This document shows positions 17,285-27,415 of a stretch of DNA of 64,000 bases, one piece after another (position 1 is the first letter of the stretch; each line of letters starts with the position of its first letter). The stretch is from NCBI GenBank assembly GCA_025809375.1, contig CP099514.1:1-64000 (forward strand). The letters run 5' to 3'. A program made the position numbers and the translations under genes. This DNA is from Bacillus zhangzhouensis (GTDB taxonomy: Bacteria > Bacillota > Bacilli > Bacillales > Bacillaceae). The notes under the pieces were generated by a model. That model did not search any database and was not told the origin of the DNA. It saw only the letters and a program-made list of their open reading frames with translations.

Positions 17285-18610
17285 TTGAACAGCAAGATGT
17301 TGAAACAGCTTATGGTCTCTATCCTTGCATTGACATTGATTGTTACAGCATTTACACCAATGTCCAAAGCAAAAGCTGCTGAAGATCCATTCAGTGTGAA
17401 TGCGAAAGCAGCGATCCTTATTGAAGCTTCTACAGGTAAAATTCTTTATAGTAAAAACGCAGATCAAAGACTGCCTATTGCAAGTATGGCAAAAATGATG
17501 ACAGAGTATCTATTACTAGAGGCGATTGCTGAAGGTAAAGTGAAATGGGATCAAAAGTATACGCCAGATGATTATGTATATGAAATTTCTCAGGACCGCA
17601 GCTTATCCAACGTTCCTTTGAGAAAAGATGGTTCGTATACAGTCAAAGAACTTTATCAAGCAACGGCTATTTATTCGGCAAATGCAGCAGCGATTGGTTT
17701 AGCAGAAGTGATCGCTGGATCAGAATCGAAATTTGTTGAAAAAATGAACGCAAAAGCGAAAGAACTTGGTTTAACAAACTACAAATTCGTAAATGCAACT
17801 GGTCTGGAAAATAAAGACTTACATGGCCAACAGCCAAAAGGTACAGGTCCTGATGAAGAAAGTGAAGTATCTGCAAAAGATATGGCATTGCTTGCACAGC
17901 ATCTCATCAAAGACCATCCAGAAATTCTTGAAACAGCAAGTATTGCGAAAACAAAGTTCAGAGAAGGCACTGACGATGAAATGGACATGCCGAACTGGAA
18001 CTTCATGCTGAAAGGACTTGTGAAGGAATATAAAGGTGTAGACGGTCTGAAAACAGGTTCTACAGATTCAGCCGGTTCTAGCTTCACAGGGACAGCAAAG
18101 CAAGGAGACATGCGTGTTATCGCAGTCATTCTAAATGCAAAAGGTAATCTTCATACAGCACGTTTCGATGTAGCGAAAAAACTATTTGACTATGCGTTTA
18201 AAAACTTTACCATGAAAGAAATGTACAAAAAAGGTCAACAAATCAAAGGACATGAAAACATCGAAGTTAATAAAGGCAAAGATAAAGAAGTACCTGTTGT
18301 GACGAAAGAAGCATTTTCTGTGCCAGTCAAAAATGGTGACGAAAAGAGCTATAAAGCAAAAGTTAATATTGAGAAAAAGAACCTAGAAGCTCCTATTAAA
18401 AAAGGAACGAAGGTTGGCATGCTGACGACTTCTTATTCTGGTGATGAGAAGGACTACGGCTATTTAAATAAAGACCAATCAGGTGTTGAGCTTGTGACAA
18501 AAACAGGCGATGAAAAAGCAAATTGGTTCATCCTTGCAATGCGCGGTGTAGGTGGTTTCTTCGCTGGCATTTGGGGCGGAATCGTTGACACAGTAAAGGG
18601 TTGGTTCTAA
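17285..18610 (+). CDS. dacA: D-alanyl-D-alanine carboxypeptidase (PBP5)
   Basis: Penicillin-binding protein that trims the terminal D-Ala from peptidoglycan pentapeptides. It has 441 residues from TTG 17285, with GGAGGT at 17271-17276. A Sec signal peptide spans about 1-31 (hydrophobic QLMVSILALTLIVTAF, cleavage near AKAA/EDPF). The three active-site motifs are SMAK (67-70; SMTK in B. subtilis), SAN in YSANAAAIG and KTG in LKTGSTDSAG. A C-terminal beta-rich domain is followed by the amphipathic membrane anchor IWGGIVDTVKGWF. It is monocistronic, ending in a strong palindromic terminator. Confidence 0.98.
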   Translation: MNSKMLKQLMVSILALTLIVTAFTPMSKAKAAEDPFSVNAKAAILIEASTGKILYSKNADQRLPIASMAKMMTEYLLLEAIAEGKVKWDQKYTPDDYVYEISQDRSLSNVPLRKDGSYTVKELYQATAIYSANAAAIGLAEVIAGSESKFVEKMNAKAKELGLTNYKFVNATGLENKDLHGQQPKGTGPDEESEVSAKDMALLAQHLIKDHPEILETASIAKTKFREGTDDEMDMPNWNFMLKGLVKEYKGVDGLKTGSTDSAGSSFTGTAKQGDMRVIAVILNAKGNLHTARFDVAKKLFDYAFKNFTMKEMYKKGQQIKGHENIEVNKGKDKEVPVVTKEAFSVPVKNGDEKSYKAKVNIEKKNLEAPIKKGTKVGMLTTSYSGDEKDYGYLNKDQSGVELVTKTGDEKANWFILAMRGVGGFFAGIWGGIVDTVKGWF

Positions 18611-18611
18611 T

Positions 18612-18648
18612 AAAAAACTGCTCTCAATGCATTGAGAGCAGTTTTTTA
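18612..18648. terminator. Bidirectional terminator between dacA and pdxR-like gene
   Basis: AAAACTGCTCTCAATG and CATTGAGAGCAGTTTT form a nearly perfect palindrome with T runs on both strands, so it can end both convergent transcripts. Confidence 0.93.
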
Positions 18649-18651
18649 TCG

Positions 18652-20130
18652 TTAAAAGAAGAGCGATTGCCTCTGATTTTGAGGAGTGGACAAGGCTTGC
18701 TGAAAAATACCACATAACTTTTCCACCCCCTCGGTCAGTGCTTTTTCATTCACATAAGAAAAGCTAAGGCGGATATAATTCTGTTTCGGCTCTCCAGGAT
18801 AACAGACAGAGCCAGGCAGAAAGGTAATTTGGTGCTTACGTGCTTCATGCAGCAGTGCTCGTGTATCGACCCAGGAAGGAAAGCTAAGCCATAAATTGAG
18901 CCCGCCTTGTGGAATTTGCCACGTTACATCTTTCGGTGCATGCTTCGTTAACACATCCATCATCAAATCGCGTCTCACCTTCAAGGCGGTTCTTAGCTTC
19001 TTCGTATGATCAATCATTTTCTTCGATGTCAGAAACGGCAATATGGCCTTTTGTGTGAGGAGAGGGCTGCCTAAGTCATTATTGGCCTTGGCAGCTAATA
19101 AACGGTTAAATATTGAACCTGAAGCGGTGATAATCCCTATTCTGCATCCTGGAGCCAGTGTTTTACTTAATCCTCGTAAATAAATAACGTGTCCATCAAG
19201 ATCCAGGCTTTTAATAGGTGCCGGCGGCTTCTTTTCAAAATAAAGCTCACGGTAAGGGTCATCTTCTACAATGAGACAATCAATGCTTTGAGCCAGTAAG
19301 AGAAGCTGTTTTCTGCGCTTCATCGACATACTGGCTCCTGTCGGACTGTGGAAAGTAGGGATCGTATAGATGAGCTTCGGTTTATATTTATCACAAATGC
19401 TTTGAAGCTGCTTCATGTTCATCCCTTCATGTTCGACAGGGACGGTAATGATTCTTGCTCCTCTGCCCATAAAGACATCAATGGCCCCGGGATAGGTCGG
19501 TGCTTCCATGACAACCACATCATCTGGCCCAATAAACGTACGTGCCACCAAATCAAGCCCTTGCTGAGAACCACTTGTTACAAGGATATTTTCAGGTGTA
19601 GACGGCACATCCAACTTTTCTAAAAAGGACTGAATGACCTGTCGCAGCTGAAGATCACCTTGTATTTCACCATACTTCGACATGATTTGGGGATGCCTTG
19701 CTAGCACATACTGCATTTCTTTTTCTAAATACCGGTTGGGCAGAAGCCCTGGATCGATCATAGAGGAAGAAAGGTTAATGGCTTCTTCAACATAGTGATA
19801 CTGGGCGAATTGAGACCGTGGTAAATAATCTGGAATCGACAACTGCCAATCGAAAGAAGTAGATGATGGAACCGGAATCTCAGTCCGCTCTTGTTGCTCA
19901 TTCACAAAAGTTCCTTTACCTTGCACCGTCGTTAAATATCCGTCGTCCTTTAATCGGGTGTATGCCTTTGCTGCCGTGACAAGACTTACATTCAGCTGCT
20001 TAGCTAAATCACGAACAGTTGGCAGCTTTTCTCCTTGCTGAAGTAAACCCGATTGAATGTGATCAATAATTGAAAAGTAAATTTGATTTGAAAGAGATGT
20101 ATCAGAGTGTCGATGGATATCAATATGCAT
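18652..20130 (-). CDS. pdxR: MocR/GabR-type regulator, probable PdxR
   Basis: GntR-family winged helix-turn-helix (about 10-75, with EKLPTVRDLAKQLNVSLVTAAKAY) fused to a fold-type I aminotransferase domain (about 105-475). The PLP-binding lysine is K323 in RGLSKTLAPGCRIG; D291 lies in VEDDPYREL. At 492 residues it is the usual MocR length. It is divergent from pdxS, exactly as PdxR genes of other Firmicutes and actinobacteria, which sense PLP and control pdxST. B. subtilis has no such gene here. Four ATTGTTATA repeats lie in the shared intergenic region. The PdxR name is inferred from context; the fold is certain. Confidence 0.85.
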   Translation of the reverse strand: MHIDIHRHSDTSLSNQIYFSIIDHIQSGLLQQGEKLPTVRDLAKQLNVSLVTAAKAYTRLKDDGYLTTVQGKGTFVNEQQERTEIPVPSSTSFDWQLSIPDYLPRSQFAQYHYVEEAINLSSSMIDPGLLPNRYLEKEMQYVLARHPQIMSKYGEIQGDLQLRQVIQSFLEKLDVPSTPENILVTSGSQQGLDLVARTFIGPDDVVVMEAPTYPGAIDVFMGRGARIITVPVEHEGMNMKQLQSICDKYKPKLIYTIPTFHSPTGASMSMKRRKQLLLLAQSIDCLIVEDDPYRELYFEKKPPAPIKSLDLDGHVIYLRGLSKTLAPGCRIGIITASGSIFNRLLAAKANNDLGSPLLTQKAILPFLTSKKMIDHTKKLRTALKVRRDLMMDVLTKHAPKDVTWQIPQGGLNLWLSFPSWVDTRALLHEARKHQITFLPGSVCYPGEPKQNYIRLSFSYVNEKALTEGVEKLCGIFQQALSTPQNQRQSLFF

Positions 20131-20153
20131 AAGTACCCTCCATAGAATGAAAA

Positions 20154-20182
20154 ATTGTTATACATGAATTTTAATTGTTATA
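20154..20182 (+). promoter_or_regulatory. PdxR operator candidate, pair 1
   Basis: ATTGTTATA at 20154-20162 and again at 20174-20182: two direct repeats 20 bp apart, about two helical turns. They overlap the predicted transcription start and leader of the regulator gene. Confidence 0.65.
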
Positions 20183-20187
20183 GATGC

Positions 20188-20193
20188 ATTATA
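20188..20193 (-). promoter_or_regulatory. Probable -10 of the pdxR-like gene
   Basis: On the minus strand TATAAT (20193 to 20188) is preceded by CTTTGA with a 16-base spacer. The predicted start near 20181 falls in the second ATTGTTATA repeat, consistent with autorepression. Confidence 0.5.
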
Positions 20194-20283
20194 GCATGTA
20201 AATCACACTTCAAAGAGAAAACGATATGTTTTTAGCTGAGAATTCTTTATACAAGGGTTTATCCTTTTTTATCGGGCGATTGA

Positions 20284-20313
20284 ATTGTTATACTATTCTC
20301 TTTATTGTTATAC
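20284..20313 (+). promoter_or_regulatory. PdxR operator candidate, pair 2
   Basis: ATTGTTATAC at 20284-20293 and 20304-20313, again 20 bp apart and in the same orientation as pair 1. The second copy overlaps the -35 region of the pdxS promoter, whose -10 is TATGAT at 20325-20330. MocR-type activators usually bind direct repeats next to the -35. Confidence 0.7.
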
Positions 20314-20374
20314 TTTCTCGCTTGTATGATAAAGATGTTGAATCAATCAAATAGACAAATGGGAGGAAACTATT

Positions 20375-21259
20375 GTGAGCAAGAAGGGAACTGAACGAGT
20401 GAAACGTGGAATGGCAGAAATGCAAAAGGGCGGCGTCATTATGGATGTCGTCAATGCGGAGCAGGCAAAAATTGCAGAAGAAGCAGGTGCAGTGGCAGTC
20501 ATGGCACTAGAACGAGTACCAGCTGATATCCGTGCAGCAGGCGGTGTTGCCCGTATGGCAGACCCAAGAATCGTAGAGGAAGTAAAAAATGCAGTAACGA
20601 TTCCAGTCATGGCAAAAGCACGTATCGGCCACATCGTCGAGGCTCGTGTTCTTGAAGCACTTGGTGTTGATTATATCGATGAGAGTGAAGTGCTGACGCC
20701 CGCAGATGAGGAATTCCACTTAAATAAAAATGAATACACAGTACCTTTTGTCTGTGGATGCCGCGATTTAGGTGAGGCAACCCGCCGTATCGCAGAAGGA
20801 GCTTCTATGCTTCGTACAAAAGGAGAACCTGGGACAGGCAATATTGTAGAGGCTGTTCGTCATATGAGAAAGGTCAATGCTCAGATTCGTAAAGTATCGG
20901 CTATGAGTGAAGATGAACTGATGACAGAAGCCAAGAATCTTGGTGCGCCTTATGAAGTATTGCTGCAAATCAAAAGAGATGGCAAGTTGCCAGTTGTGAA
21001 CTTTGCAGCAGGAGGCGTTGCAACACCAGCAGATGCTGCGTTAATGATGCAGCTTGGAGCAGACGGTGTATTTGTCGGATCTGGTATTTTCAAATCAGAC
21101 AATCCAGCTAAATTTGCAAAAGCGATTGTTGAAGCAACGACTCATTTCACAGATTACCGTCTCATTGCAGAACTTTCAAAAGAGCTTGGAACAGCTATGA
21201 AAGGAATTGAAATTTCAAATCTACTGCCAGAAGAACGTATGCAAGAACGTGGCTGGTAA
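20375..21259 (+). CDS. pdxS: Pyridoxal 5'-phosphate synthase, synthase subunit
   Basis: Makes PLP directly from ribose 5-phosphate, glyceraldehyde 3-phosphate and ammonia supplied by PdxT, in a 12+12 complex. It has 294 residues from GTG 20375, with GGGAGGAAAC at 20361-20370. The (beta/alpha)8 barrel carries the two catalytic lysines, K81 in PVMAKARIG and K149 in MLRTKGEPG. It is nearly identical to B. subtilis PdxS. It is followed after 20 bases by pdxT. Regulation by the divergent MocR-type gene is expected. Confidence 0.98.
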   Translation: MSKKGTERVKRGMAEMQKGGVIMDVVNAEQAKIAEEAGAVAVMALERVPADIRAAGGVARMADPRIVEEVKNAVTIPVMAKARIGHIVEARVLEALGVDYIDESEVLTPADEEFHLNKNEYTVPFVCGCRDLGEATRRIAEGASMLRTKGEPGTGNIVEAVRHMRKVNAQIRKVSAMSEDELMTEAKNLGAPYEVLLQIKRDGKLPVVNFAAGGVATPADAALMMQLGADGVFVGSGIFKSDNPAKFAKAIVEATTHFTDYRLIAELSKELGTAMKGIEISNLLPEERMQERGW

Positions 21260-21279
21260 TTAAGGGAGCGCAAACGATC

Positions 21280-21870
21280 ATGCTGACAATTGGTGTACTA
21301 GGGCTTCAAGGAGCGGTGAGAGAGCATATTCAATCGATTGAAGCCTGTGGCAAAGAAGGAAAGATCATCAAACGAGTAGAAGAGCTAAAATCCGTTGACG
21401 GTTTGATTATCCCTGGTGGAGAAAGTACAACGATGAGAAGACTCATGGATACGTACCAATTCATTGACCCGATCAAAGCGTTCGCTGCTCAAGGGAAGCC
21501 GATTTTCGGGACATGTGCCGGTTTGATTATGCTGGCAAAGCATATCGAAGATCGAGAAGATGCTCATCTTGGACTGTTCAATGTATCTGTTGCACGTAAC
21601 TCTTTTGGCAGACAGGTAGACAGCTTTGAAGCAGATTTAGAAGTAAAAGGACTGGATGCGCCGTTTACTGGGGTATTTATCCGTGCGCCTCATATCATCA
21701 GCGCAGATGATGACGTAGAAATCATGGCTGAATATGATGGCAGGATTGTGATGGCGAAAGAAAACAATATCTTAGGCTGCTCTTTTCATCCGGAGCTGAC
21801 AGACGATCACCGGTTAACGCAGCTGTTTGTTGACATGGTGAAGACCTACAAAACGAAGCTTGCTGTATAA
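21280..21870 (+). CDS. pdxT: Pyridoxal 5'-phosphate synthase, glutaminase subunit
   Basis: Class I-like glutamine amidotransferase that hydrolyses glutamine and channels ammonia to PdxS. It has 196 residues from ATG 21280, with AAGGGAGCG 5' of it. The nucleophile is C79 in [10 protein letters not shown], and the His-Glu pair lies in [10 protein letters not shown] near the C-terminus; [11 protein letters not shown] forms the oxyanion and substrate site. It is the second gene of the pdxST operon. No strong terminator is seen between it and the serS leader, which starts from its own promoter. Confidence 0.98.
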   Translation: MLTIGVLGLQGAVREHIQSIEACGKEGKIIKRVEELKSVDGLIIPGGESTTMRRLMDTYQFIDPIKAFAAQGKPIFGTCAGLIMLAKHIEDREDAHLGLFNVSVARNSFGRQVDSFEADLEVKGLDAPFTGVFIRAPHIISADDDVEIMAEYDGRIVMAKENNILGCSFHPELTDDHRLTQLFVDMVKTYKTKLAV

Positions 21871-21875
21871 AACGG

Positions 21876-21904
21876 TTGAAAAGAGATAAAACTTATAGTA
21901 CATT
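21876..21904 (+). promoter_or_regulatory. Probable serS promoter
   Basis: TTGAAA at 21876-21881 and TACATT at 21899-21904, spacer 17. It starts 5 bases after the pdxT stop and immediately precedes the T-box leader. Confidence 0.55.
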
Positions 21905-21911
21905 AAAATCA

Positions 21912-23461
<1,550 letters not shown>

Positions 23462-23462
<1 letters not shown>

Positions 23463-23492
23463 GATGCCGCCATGGCATCTTATTCTTTTTAC
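23462..23492 (+). terminator. Terminator after serS
   Basis: AAGATGCC and GGCATCTT form an 8-bp stem with loop GCCAT, followed by ATTCTTTTT. Confidence 0.8.
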
Positions 23493-23563
23493 CTAAAGTC
23501 CTACAGCTTTTATAAATTCAGCCGATAAAAAAACTAAAAGCTTCTAGGAAAGAAGGAATAACC

Positions 23564-24394
23564 TTGAATAGGCTTGACTATTATGTTGAAATGGCTCAAT
23601 TACTTAGAAAGGTACTAGATGATAGTATTCTTTTCGCCATCACAGATACAGAGAAGATACTTTGTTATTACCCGTCTAACACAATAGATTTTGGTTTGAA
23701 AGTTGGGGATCCATTGAATCCAGAAGACCAAAATGTGGCGACGACATTAAGAGGACAAGAATATGACGGTCATTTACCAGAGCATTTATATGGTTATGAA
23801 GTTGCTGTAAAAGGTTACCCGATTTTTGATGAAGATAGAAAAGTAATTGGCTCTTTTTTAGTGGCATTTTCACATCATCGTGAAAAGAAATTAAGCGGTT
23901 ATATGGAGAAAATCAATAAAGTAGCGAAAGAACTCCAAGGTGGAATTGAACAAATTGCTGCACATTCACAAGAGCTGGCTGCCACAAGTTTAGAAATAAG
24001 CGAACAGGCAGGAAGAGCGGAAGAGAAATCTGCGAATATTGAAGAAGTCGTCAAAACCATTGGCGGTATCGCTAGACAAACAAATCTGCTAGGTTTAAAT
24101 GCTGCAATTGAAGCCGCAAGAGCAGGTGAGAATGGAAAAGGGTTTGCTGTCGTGGCTGATGAAGTTCGCAAATTATCGGATGGCTCGAAAGAAGCGGCTG
24201 AAACCATTAGTACATTTTTAAAAGAAATCCAAGACAGCATTGGCACTTTATCCGAAAACATCTCACAAATTAGCAGCTCAACAAATGAACAAGCCATACA
24301 AGTGACAGACTTTACGAAGATTATCGAATCATTAAATGAGTTTAAAGTAGAGATGAATCAGTTTATTGAAGAAATTAGACAGGATACGAAATAG
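23564..24394 (+). CDS. Soluble methyl-accepting chemotaxis-like protein
   Basis: A 276-residue protein with no transmembrane segment, so cytoplasmic. Residues 1-105 form a small PAS/Cache-like sensor region ([22 protein letters not shown], then a beta-rich part up to [10 protein letters not shown]). Residues 110-270 are a shortened MCP signalling coiled coil, with the conserved hairpin tip [20 protein letters not shown] and [12 protein letters not shown] (about 169-205). It resembles small soluble receptors such as B. subtilis YfmS. Translation starts at TTG 23564 after AGAAGGAATA. It stands alone with its own terminator, between serS and tRNA-Ser, where B. subtilis has no gene. The ligand is unknown. 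Confidence 0.88.
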   Translation: MNRLDYYVEMAQLLRKVLDDSILFAITDTEKILCYYPSNTIDFGLKVGDPLNPEDQNVATTLRGQEYDGHLPEHLYGYEVAVKGYPIFDEDRKVIGSFLVAFSHHREKKLSGYMEKINKVAKELQGGIEQIAAHSQELAATSLEISEQAGRAEEKSANIEEVVKTIGGIARQTNLLGLNAAIEAARAGENGKGFAVVADEVRKLSDGSKEAAETISTFLKEIQDSIGTLSENISQISSSTNEQAIQVTDFTKIIESLNEFKVEMNQFIEEIRQDTK

Positions 24395-24399
24395 ATCAA

Positions 24400-24427
24400 G
24401 AGCAGCCGTCAATGGCTGCTTTTTTAT
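24400..24427 (+). terminator. Terminator after chemoreceptor-like gene
   Basis: AGCAGCC and GGCTGCT pair around loop GTCAAT, followed by TTTTTTAT. Confidence 0.82.
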
Positions 24428-24477
24428 AGGCAAATATCATGCCGAAATCACACATTGAATTTTTTTTCGGAAAAATG

Positions 24478-24507
24478 TTGACTTCAAATAAAATGATATG
24501 ATATATT
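24478..24507 (+). promoter_or_regulatory. tRNA-Ser promoter
   Basis: TTGACT at 24478-24483 and TATATT at 24502-24507, spacer 18. Both hexamers, the spacer length and the ATATGATATATT -10 context match the first rRNA operon promoter at 9313-9342. Confidence 0.7.
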
Positions 24508-24522
24508 AATTCTTGTCGATAC

Positions 24523-24615
24523 GGAGGAATACCCAAGTCCGGCTGAAGGGATCGGTCTTGAAAACCGACAGGGGTGTCAAAGCCCGCGGGGGTTCGAATC
24601 CCTCTTCCTCCGCCA
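24523..24615 (+). tRNA. trnS: tRNA-Ser (TGA)
   Basis: A 93-nt class II tRNA. The acceptor GGAGGAA pairs with TTCCTCC, the anticodon loop CTTGAAA carries TGA, a long variable arm (CAGGGGTGTCAAAGCCCGC) marks it as serine-type, and CCA is encoded at 24613-24615. It is a single-gene unit with its own promoter. Confidence 0.97.
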
Positions 24616-24667
24616 TATTGATTTTTTACCTTAGCTGAATTGGCGCAAGCATAAAAATTGGAAATTG

Positions 24668-24705
24668 TCAAACCGCTGCATTTCGAAAATGCAGCGGTTT
24701 TTTTA
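24668..24705. terminator. Terminator between tRNA-Ser and dck
   Basis: AAACCGCTGCATTT and AATGCAGCGGTTT pair around CGAA, followed by TTTTATTTTG. It probably ends tRNA-Ser transcripts and, on the other strand, the dgk-dck transcript, since the dck stop lies at 24703. Confidence 0.88.
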
Positions 24706-25362
24706 TTTTGTTTTTGAGCGATTTTTTCGAATAACAGAAGCTATTTCATGAAGAATAGGATCAAGTGAGCTTTCATCATGAAGTAAGTCGTAATCTTCAA
24801 TATTAATTTTAATCACTGGGCATAAATCAAATTGGTCGATCCACTCCGAGTATCGAGTATACATTTCTTCCCAATAAGCCCGGTCAGTTTGAGTTTCCAT
24901 CACTCTGCCGCGTTCTTCAATACGATGTAAAATATGATCTAAATCCCCGTGTAGATAGATGAGGACATCAGGGTGAGGGAAGTAAGGTGTCATCACCATC
25001 GCCTCAAATAGACTTGTATACGTTTCATAATCGACCTCAGACATCGTCCCTTTGTCCGCATGCATTTTTGCGAAAATGCCAGTGTCCTCATAAATTGAAC
25101 GATCTTGTACATATCCTCCGCCAGATTCAAAAATCCGCTTTTGCTCCTTAAAACGCTCAGCTAGAAAATAGACCTGTAAGTGGAAGCTCCATCTTTGAAA
25201 ATCTGAATAAAAAGGCTCTAAATATGGGTTATCATCTACTTTTTCAAGAGAGGTTTGAAACCCTAACTTGTCCGCTATTGTTTTGGTCATAGTTGATTTG
25301 CCGACACCGACAGTCCCGGCAATTGTGATGACTGCGTCCTTTGGTATTTCGATATTGTTCAT
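24703..25362 (-). CDS. dck: Deoxyadenosine/deoxycytidine kinase
   Basis: Salvage kinase that phosphorylates dAdo and dCyd. It has 219 residues with P-loop GTVGVGKST near 16-24, the DRSIYED active-site motif (ERS/DRS type) and the LID arginines in RIEERGRVME. Sequence matches B. subtilis Dck (YaaF). Its ATG overlaps the dgk stop by 4 bases (ATGA, 25359-25362), so the two are translationally coupled. It is transcribed leftward, against the main direction of the window, as in B. subtilis. Confidence 0.96.
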   Translation of the reverse strand: MNNIEIPKDAVITIAGTVGVGKSTMTKTIADKLGFQTSLEKVDDNPYLEPFYSDFQRWSFHLQVYFLAERFKEQKRIFESGGGYVQDRSIYEDTGIFAKMHADKGTMSEVDYETYTSLFEAMVMTPYFPHPDVLIYLHGDLDHILHRIEERGRVMETQTDRAYWEEMYTRYSEWIDQFDLCPVIKINIEDYDLLHDESSLDPILHEIASVIRKNRSKTK

Positions 25363-25982
25363 AGCACTTGCTCCTTTATGTTCTGTACAATTTGCTGGTA
25401 ATCTTGCTGTGAGGAAACGAAGTCTGTATGATCTCCTTCAATTGTAATGATAGGAAGCCCTGGCTCAGTCTGTTTTAAATGTTCAATGGCCAGCTCATAG
25501 TCTTCAATGAGTGTTTTTAAATAAGCTGGGTCGATGTCTTCTTCAAAAGAGCGTCCTCTCATCTGTATTCTTTCAAGTAAGGTGGGAAGGCTGGCTTTTA
25601 TATAGATCATGGCATTTGGTTTAGGAAGATCATCTGTTAGCAGGTGATAGATCTTTCTGTATTTATCCATGTGCTTTTTTGATAATGTTCTTTCTGCAAA
25701 TATCATATTTTTATAGACATGATAATCAGTGACAACCGGCCGCTGTTTATTTAAATAGTTTTCTTCAATTGATTCTAATTGTTTGAACCGATTGCATAAA
25801 AAGAACATCTCAAGCTGAAAGCTCCATTGTTCCATATCTTCATAAAATTTATCTAAGAATGGATTTTCTTCTACAATCTCTTTTACTAAAGGAAATTGAA
25901 ATTCCTTCGCAAGCATTGTAGCCAAAGTTGTTTTTCCGGCTCCAATTGGGCCTTCCACTGCAATAAAAGGGGCAGGATACAT
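25359..25982 (-). CDS. dgk: Deoxyguanosine kinase
   Basis: Salvage kinase for purine deoxynucleosides, chiefly dGuo. It has 207 residues with P-loop GPIGAGKTT near 11-19 and the DYHVYKN motif where dck has DRSIYED. It matches B. subtilis Dgk (YaaG). AGAGGAGAACG precedes the ATG at 25982. It is the first gene of the dgk-dck pair on the minus strand. An 85-base gap separates it from sleL upstream and contains a TACAAT -10-like sequence, so it may have its own promoter. Confidence 0.96.
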   Translation of the reverse strand: MYPAPFIAVEGPIGAGKTTLATMLAKEFQFPLVKEIVEENPFLDKFYEDMEQWSFQLEMFFLCNRFKQLESIEENYLNKQRPVVTDYHVYKNMIFAERTLSKKHMDKYRKIYHLLTDDLPKPNAMIYIKASLPTLLERIQMRGRSFEEDIDPAYLKTLIEDYELAIEHLKQTEPGLPIITIEGDHTDFVSSQQDYQQIVQNIKEQVL

Positions 25983-26067
25983 AGGCGTTCTCCTCTATCT
26001 ATAAAGTTAAAGTTTTCAAACCAATGTATATTGTACCATACCCCTTCTAATAGATAGAGTGAATGGA

Positions 26068-27369
26068 TTACGATGTCGTTCTTTTTTCAATATTAAATTG
26101 ATCTGATAATAAGAGCCAATTTTGTGGGAAAGATAGACCTAATTTCCAATAAGCAATTCCGTTCAAATTAAGCTCTTTTATGAGGTTGAACTTTGCTTGA
26201 ATCGATCTAGCGTCTTCGAACCAGACCTCATGCTCTTTGTTATTGGCATCTGTATAACGAAAATGAGGTGCTTGTGCTGTTTCGTCGTATAGGATAGAGA
26301 CATTGTGCTGTCTAGCAAGTGCAATTGCTTGTTGAGGACTGACGGCTTTGGCGATGGGACCGCCCTGGACGAAAGGAAGTGTCCAATCATAGCCATATAA
26401 ATTTTGTCCCATTACAATTTTATTGGCTGGTATGACAGTTAGTGCATATTCAATGACTTGGCGGACAGGTCCAATTGGAGAGACAGCTTGTGGAGGGCCG
26501 CCGCTGTATCCCCATTCATAGGTCATCAACACAACATGATCGACAATCTTACCGATGGCTTCATAGTCATGGGCTTCATACCATTTGCCCTTTTGCTGAC
26601 TACTTGTTTTTGGTGCCAGTGCAACAGATATTGTCCATCCCTCTTGATGGAAACGGGCTGTTGCCTCCCTTAAAAATTGAATATAAGCTTCTTTATCAGC
26701 AGGACGTAAATATTCATAATCAAAATGGATTTCCTTGAATTCATACTTTTTGGCAACGCGAACAATTTCATTTAGAAATGTCGTTTTGACAGATTGGTTA
26801 GTTAAAAGAATACGCCCAAGTTCATCACTGAATTTTTCATTCTCTAGATTTGTCACCACCATGGATAATACTGTTCTGTTCTGAGCGGCAATCTGAGGTA
26901 GTTGGTCTAACGGTGGTTCTCGCAATGTCCCATCTCTTTGTGCTTGAAAACTAAAGACGTCTAAATGGGTTAAGTATGGGGAGGCTTCTCTAGCTGCCTG
27001 CTTTAGGTTTTCACTGACTTGATTTCCACTTGGTTCAATATAAGCATTGGAATTAATGTTCCTTTTCGGTCTTTGTGGAATATAGAGCAAGAAGCGAATA
27101 GGTAGGATCGCTTCAGGTCGAATTCTGTTGACGCGTGCCAATTCTTCCACTGAGATTTGAAACCGTCTTCCAATTTGATATAGTGTGTCATTTTGTTTGA
27201 CCTCATAAAATTGACCTCTAATTGGAATGACCATTGTTTGTCCAATGACGAGTTGATTTGGTGTTTCGATTTCGTTAGTACGGATGATTTCATTTACTGT
27301 TGTTTTAAAACGCATGGCAATGTCGTTTAAAGTATCTCCTCTTTTGACAACATAAATTTGAATAGTCAA
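26068..27369 (-). CDS. sleL: Spore cortex peptidoglycan N-acetylglucosaminidase SleL (YaaH)
   Basis: Germination enzyme that degrades cortex fragments. It has 433 residues: two LysM domains at the N-terminus (about 2-48 and 52-95; VKRGDTLNDIAMRF and VKQNDTLYQIGRRF), then a glycoside hydrolase family 18 barrel (about 125-425). The catalytic strand reads EIHFDYEYLRP, with the acid/base glutamate in DYE. There is no signal peptide, as expected for a protein placed on the spore from the mother cell. The start is TTG 27369 after AAAGGGGGGCG. B. subtilis YaaH is mother-cell specific. Confidence 0.94.
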   Translation of the reverse strand: MTIQIYVVKRGDTLNDIAMRFKTTVNEIIRTNEIETPNQLVIGQTMVIPIRGQFYEVKQNDTLYQIGRRFQISVEELARVNRIRPEAILPIRFLLYIPQRPKRNINSNAYIEPSGNQVSENLKQAAREASPYLTHLDVFSFQAQRDGTLREPPLDQLPQIAAQNRTVLSMVVTNLENEKFSDELGRILLTNQSVKTTFLNEIVRVAKKYEFKEIHFDYEYLRPADKEAYIQFLREATARFHQEGWTISVALAPKTSSQQKGKWYEAHDYEAIGKIVDHVVLMTYEWGYSGGPPQAVSPIGPVRQVIEYALTVIPANKIVMGQNLYGYDWTLPFVQGGPIAKAVSPQQAIALARQHNVSILYDETAQAPHFRYTDANNKEHEVWFEDARSIQAKFNLIKELNLNGIAYWKLGLSFPQNWLLLSDQFNIEKRTTS

Positions 27370-27415
27370 CGCCCCCCTTTGTTATTGCTAACAATTTATG
27401 AGGGTTATGGCTAAA

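Noticed and set aside
24396-24671. A 91-codon minus-strand ORF across tRNA-Ser
   Set aside because: Antisense to the tRNA; the GRGIRTPAGF-type peptide is a well-known spurious translation of tRNA-Ser genes.
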